The translations under genes were made by a program, and so were the position numbers. Positions 59,128-64,000 of a stretch of DNA of 64,000 nt are shown in pieces; positions within the stretch are counted from its first letter, which is position 1, and each line of letters begins with the position of its first letter. The stretch is from contig NW_004955433.1 of assembly GCF_000276665.1 (NCBI RefSeq), forward strand, positions 13,990,642-14,054,641, in the 5' to 3' direction. Origin of the DNA: Chinchilla lanigera. Lineage: Eukaryota; Chordata; Mammalia; Rodentia; Chinchillidae. Under the pieces are notes generated by a model. It was not told the origin of the DNA. It made no database searches and worked only from the letters and a program-made list of their open reading frames with translations.

Positions 59128-61344
59128 GTCTCAACAGAGAAAACACAAATTTCAAAAGAACTCCTTTTGATAATTAGGTACTTTATAAAATAAAAAGCAG
59201 CTGTGTCAGTGTTTCCCTCCCCACTGTAGCTTCTGGCAACTGGTACAGGCTCTATAGGGACAGAGAGAGTGCTAGGACCATATTGGAAAGGTCCAGTTCC
59301 AAGCTACTGGGCCCAGTGGGACTGGCAAGGTGCACCAGATAGGAATGTCTGTTTCCTTTAGGAGCCCACGCCCAGTGTTGCTGTAGCATCACACATATTC
59401 TTTGGGTTATCGTAAAGAATTTAGTGATGAGTTCTAAAGATAATTACTAAATATTTATTATTCTGTAGGAAAAGTTAAGATTTCTGTATCTTGACCAGAT
59501 TGGCAAACGTGGCAACCACTGTTGGTAGTCTAGGTGCCGGATCCTTGTAAATGTCATTGTTATCAATGGATCCTTCAACCATGGATCTCTTTCCAAGGGT
59601 AGATAATGAGATCGGCATTTATTCTCGAAGAGATAGAAACAGATAGTGTACAGCATCTCTCCAGGTAGGGACCTGAGCAGAGGCTGCTCCACTGCCTTGG
59701 GGCAGAGGAGGGGATGGTTCTGGTGGATCTCAGCAACTGTCCTTGGAATCATTCAAAAAGGAGTCCTGTCTTCACCAAGAGGTTCCTAAGTTAAGTCAGA
59801 AGAACTCCTGACAACTTATACTTGTCCCCAGGAGCCACAGAAGATGAATGAGTAGGTGGTCTGGAAAAAGAAGCATCAGAAGGCTTCAGGTAACATGCCC
59901 TGAATTCAGTGCAGGGCCGAGCCAGCCCTGATAGAACTTCACTGTGGAAATGAGAACTCTTCCTTGAGGGTGTGGGAAAACAGCCTTGAAAGAAAGTGTC
60001 TTCTTTTTGGTGTCAGCTCAGCGTGCTCAGGATCAGGAGTACTAAGAGACAGGCTTGTGTGGACCCTGTCGCAGCATTTTGCTGCCTCCACTTTCTCACT
60101 TCCATTTAGTGGACAGTCCCTGGGCACCCTGCTAGTAATCTGCCTCTGGGGTCTGGTGGAGGAGGGGAGGTATGAACACCAGTGACTTCATACCCAGTGG
60201 GTATCAGTTTCCAACGCTCTGCATATAATTGCTTGGTTTTTGTCCATCATGGCCCTGTGTAATGTTTTTTGGGTAGTGTCCCCATAGCTATATACATAGT
60301 ATCTCAGCTGGATGGTATTTTTTTTTGGCTGTTTTGGACTTTTATATGAATCTTGCATCAGAATCTAAATTTTCCCCATTTCTGTTGACCTTTGCCAATT
60401 GTTCCATGAATGCCTACACGGGAACCTGAGCTCTCTGTGCCAGGATTTCCGTGTGGTTGCCAGCAATGACCAGGTGCTGAGAGTGACAAGGCTGTGAGCT
60501 ACAAAGCCGATCGGGGGTTCTTCTGGTGCAGAGTCATCCCTAGAGCCCAGGTGTGGGGAGAATTTTAAGAAAGCTAAGGGAATATATTCTCCATGAGCTA
60601 TGGTTTGAGTTGTCTCCACTCAAGAAGGCCACCTCTGTGCAGAAGGCAAGCCAAGGAGTGGCTGCCAAGACCAGGGTGCTTCCAGGAAAAGAATCCTCCT
60701 TCAAGGAGGTGGCCCTGGGACCATCTGGCTTTCTCTAGGGCTCCATACTCTGGGTATCTTTGTGCTTGGTGGCCCAGGCCCAGGTCTGCTTCACGGAGCG
60801 AGGGTAGACCTTGAGAACTAAGCACTCTGGCTGCTGCAGTCCAGAGGGGCTCTGCAGGACATCTCTACAGATGCTACAGTGCTCTGATGCTGCTTCTACA
60901 AGTTGCCTACTTTGGGTGATCAACATGCTGAGAATCTGTCTTGTGATTCCCACTGCTGTCAAGGGAAGACGAGAATGAATGAGCAGCAAGGCTGGGGAAC
61001 AAGCCATCCACTCTAAGAGCCCTTCCTCAACCTCAAGTGAAGTGCTGGTGGACCAAGTATGATGTGCATGGCACATCAGCCAGTTGCTAACAGGGGTAGT
61101 AAGCCCCATTTCTGTTCTTTTCCAGTCTTTCTGATTGGGTTGAGAAGAGAGTCTTGAGTGGGTATTAAAATGTCTTAACATCTCTCTAAGGCTTATTAGT
61201 CTTTTTTAACAAAACCTTTTGTTATATGGTTTTGTTCCGATTGTGTTTGCTTTTGTGGTTACCACCTGTTTAAAGCATGTGATACTGATTTTTACATTTA
61301 AGAGAGTGATACAAATTTTCCTTTTAAAATAAAATCTGCATAGC
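59128..61344. other. Intronic sequence, nothing recognised
   Basis: No interspersed repeat or exon supported in these 2.2 kb. Open frames on both strands are short. Confidence 0.45.
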
Positions 61345-61640
61345 GATATATGTGCACCCATGTTTATAGCAGCACAATTTGTAATAGCAAAATCAAGGAA
61401 TGGATGAAAGAAATGTTATCTTTTTATATAATGGAGTATTATTCAGCCATAAAAAGATAAACTGGAGACTTTTATAGGTAAATGGGTGCAACTCAAGTCA
61501 ATACTCATAAGTGAAATAAATCAGACTCGTGTACACATCATATTGTCTCCCTAGTATGAGAAGCTGAAAGAGTAAATAAGATACTATAAATGTATATTAA
61601 TTCTGTAAATCATGACATGTTATCCTTCCAAAGTTTTTCT
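61345..61640 (+). mobile_element. L1 3'-region fragment
   Basis: CACCCATGTTTATAGCAGCAC, TAATGGAGTATTATTCAGCC, AGTGAAATAAATCAGAC and TTGTCTCCCTAGTATGAG follow the L1 3' region in sense orientation. Confidence 0.8.
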
Positions 61641-61894
61641 TCCTTTTAAAAATTGTTTTAATGATTTCAAGTCTTTTGAATTTTCATATCAATTTTAGGA
61701 AAGACTGCCGATTAAAAAAATGGGAATTTTCATTAGAGTTAGATTATTAGATCAGTTTTTGGAAAATGGTTATCTTGAAGTGTTTCACCTTAAAATGTTT
61801 CATGAAATCTTCAATTTCTCTGTAATGTTTTCTAGTTTTCTGTATATAGATCTTGTAAATTTTGTGGTTAGATTTATCACTATTTCATATTTTA

Positions 61895-61984
61895 TTCTTT
61901 TTTCTTTTTTTGGTACCGGGAATTGAACTCATGACTTCAGGCTTACCAGGCAAGCACTTATGCCACTGAGCTATATCCCTGGCC
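61895..61984 (-). mobile_element. ID-type SINE, antisense
   Basis: GGTACCGGGAATTGAACTCATG, CTTACCAGGCAAGCACTTAT and CTGAGCTATATCCCTGGCC. Target duplication CACTATTTCATATTTTA (61878-61894) versus CACTATTTCATGTTTTA (61985-62001), with one difference. Confidence 0.9.
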
Positions 61985-62001
61985 CACTATTTCATGTTTT
62001 A

Positions 62002-62739
62002 ATACTCTTGTAAACGATGTGTTTTGATTTTTTTGTCACCAGGAAATGGAAGTACAGTTGCTTTTCAGTAAACTTTATTTTTAAAAGAATAAATAAATAA
62101 ATAAATAAAAGGCCTGTTTGTTTCCAGCATGTAAAATTAAGTTAAACTACTGAGTAAATGGAGTGTGATCGTACCTGCCCCAAAATCATGAGGACAGTCC
62201 TTGAATGGCTGAGGCTGGGGAAGTGGTGAATCAGACCTGTTCCTTTCCTAACCCGGCAGCCCAGTGTCCCTTCTTGCCAAGGAAGCAGGAAAGGTGTTTT
62301 GATTGAGAACATGTATTTTTAATCATTCATGAAAAGCTTTCAGTTACAGGACTGAGGGAACCGAGCACGAGCAGAGAGGGTGCGGGCTGCTGGCAGGGGG
62401 CCTGGCTGGAGCTTTAAACTGAGGCCATCCTGAGGAAGAGGACCAGCGGTGAACCTGAGAATTCTCTGCACTGTGACTTGGACATAAGCTATACTCCTGG
62501 CTGGCCACAGAGTTAGAGGGCACTGTGTAGGCCACACACAGCCTTCTCCCTGTCAGCATAAGATAGCTTCTGAGGCACGGCAGGAATTGCAAAAATGCTG
62601 TTTTTTTTTTTTAATGTACCTAACTGTTATTACATGCTGGCACTTCACATGGGTCATTATTAATTTATCATAGGTTTAAAAAATAGTAATAGTAGCAATA
62701 GTAAGATGAATAGAAAGAGGAACAAAAATGATCTTTATT
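62002..62739. other. Intronic sequence with (TAAA)n tract
   Basis: (AAAT)n at 62085-62109 and a T-run near 62600. Otherwise nothing supported. Confidence 0.5.
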
Positions 62740-64000
62740 GATAACCCCCCAAAATGATTTACAGATCCAGTGCAGTCCCTGTCAGAATCCCAGGTATCTT
62801 CTTTGTAGAAATTGACAAGCTGATCCTAAAATTCATCTGGAATTTCAAGGAACCCAGAATAACCAAAGCACTAAAAAGGGAAAATAAAGTAGGGCTCAAG
62901 CCAGTACTTACTACGAAACAGACATCTGGATCAATAGAACAGAATTGAGAATCTGGAAATAAACTCATGTCTATGATCAGAGTGACCATTCAGCAAGTAA
63001 AGCTACAGGTGAATGAAAGGAGTTGGAGCCTTACTTCCTACCATATACAAAGATTAACTCTAAATGGGGCAAAGGCCTAATGGAAAGACAAAAACTATTA
63101 AATATTGGGGTAAAGCTTTATGAAATTTGACCATTCCAAAAGAAACAAAAAAAGTGGGAAATTAAACTTCAAATTTAAAACTTTTGTACTTCAGAGGATA
63201 TCAAGAAAATACAAAGACAAGAATAGGGGAAATATCTCCAGCTCATTTAACGGACATGGAATTTGTATAAAGAATATATCAAGAACTCTTACAACTTAGT
63301 TATAATGACAGATAACTTAAAAATTGGGCAAAGAATCTGAGTAGTAGGCACTTCTCCAAAAAATACACAGATTTCCAGTAAGCACTTGAAAAGATGCCTG
63401 ACATCATTAGCCACTAAGGAAATGCAAATCAAAGGCACAGGTAGTATTTAATAGCTCCTAGGATGGTTACATTAAGAAAGTGAGGTGACTAGTGTTGGGT
63501 GAGGATGTAGAGAAGTCAGAACTCGTATACTACTGGTAGAAGTGTAAAATGGTGCAACTACTTTGAAGAGCAGTCTGGCAATTCTTCAAGTGATGAAACA
63601 CAGATTTACCTTATAATCCAACATTTTCATTTCTGACTGTATACCCAAGGGAATTTCAAGGAAAGTAGGTTCATATAGAAACTTGTTTTTTGTTTTTTTG
63701 GTTTTTTGGTACCGAGAATTGAACTCAGAACCTTGAGCTTGCCAGGCAGGCACTTGTGCCTCTGACCTATATTCCCAGCCCTGCATATAGAAACTTGTAC
63801 CCAAATAATAGTTTATAGAACTATTATTCATGATAGCTGAAAGGTAGAAATAACCAGAATGGACAAAGGGATAAATGAAGTATATCTATTCAATGAAATA
63901 TCACTTGAACATATAAAGGAATAAAATACTGATAACATTATGCTACCATGCAAATGAGCCTTAAAAGTCTTATGTTAAATGAAAGAAACCAATCACAAAA
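62740..64000 (+). mobile_element. L1 remnant, sense, runs off window end
   Basis: Degraded L1 ORF2 3' end and beyond: TTTACAGATCCAGTGCAGTC, AAATTCATCTGGAATTTCAAG, CTGGATCAATAGAACAGAATT, ATATACAAAGATTAACTC, then 3'-region phrases AAATGCAAATCAAAGGCAC and GGTGCAACTACTTTGAAG. Frames are broken, so it is inactive. An ID SINE is nested in it at 63687-63783. Confidence 0.85.
63687..63783 (-). mobile_element. ID-type SINE nested in L1
   Basis: GGTACCGAGAATTGAACTCAG, CTTGCCAGGCAGGCACTTGT and ATATTCCCAGCCC. The 15-bp duplication CATATAGAAACTTGT is exact at 63672-63686 and 63784-63798. Confidence 0.95.

Larger units (their letters stand above)
15376..64000 (+). other. GNAO1: GNAO1 intron 2, 5' portion
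   Basis: Begins at the donor GTAAGTCCCTG and runs off the window end without another recognisable coding exon. It holds at least 48.6 kb of intron. In known mammalian GNAO1 genes this intron is tens of kilobases long, so the size is not surprising. Non-coding transcripts from within it cannot be excluded from sequence alone. Confidence 0.85.

Noticed and set aside
15376..64000. GNAO1 exon 3 within the window
   Set aside because: No frame encoding the expected IIHEDGF start with an upstream AG acceptor was found. The long intron 2 of the gene makes its absence expected.

Overview
The window is mammalian nuclear DNA, most likely from a rodent. It carries the 5' end of GNAO1, which encodes the G-protein subunit G-alpha-o. 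Only two coding exons are present: exon 1 (14995-15112), starting at ATG 14995, and exon 2 (15333-15375), separated by a 220-bp intron. Together they encode residues 1-53 plus two bases of codon 54, including the N-myristoylation/palmitoylation motif MGC and the P-loop GAGESGKST. Everything from 15376 to the window end reads as the first part of the very long intron 2. The 14.3 kb before the CpG island is upstream flank with no recognisable protein-coding gene.

The rodent assignment rests on B1 SINEs with the internal duplication and on many young tRNA-derived ID-type SINEs that have intact target-site duplications. The ID consensus here carries a CCGGTACCGG segment near its 3' end. That is not the mouse/rat form or the ground-squirrel form I know. 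A castorimorph or other non-murine rodent is my guess only.

Layout. 1-2260: degraded antisense L1 with ID insertions. 2.3-9.4 kb: mostly old unique sequence with an ID SINE, a ~167-bp near-identical direct repeat, a B1-ID dimer, MIR and MER5. 9391-9794: a solo MaLR-like LTR. 10.3-12.5 kb: simple repeats and two short hAT-type DNA transposons, each with a perfect 8-bp target duplication. 13.5-15.1 kb: the GNAO1 CpG island, with a perfect CRE, a G-quadruplex motif, a pyrimidine tract, a CCG-rich tract and short upstream ORFs. About 12.5-20.8 kb is almost free of interspersed repeats, which suggests regulatory constraint around the promoter and the start of intron 2. 20.8-64 kb: intronic sequence with MIR, L2, B1, ID, MaLR and L1 insertions, several microsatellites, two striking hairpins and a patchwork segment that looks assembled from two nearby donors.

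I see no prokaryotic, CRISPR, phage or novel multi-gene system. Long open frames other than the two exons are chance frames in GC-rich, pyrimidine-rich or repeat sequence. The most interesting items are the paired hAT insertions, the mosaic templated insertion at 42.4 kb, the perfect 21-bp inverted repeat at 37.1 kb and the candidate REST site just inside intron 2.
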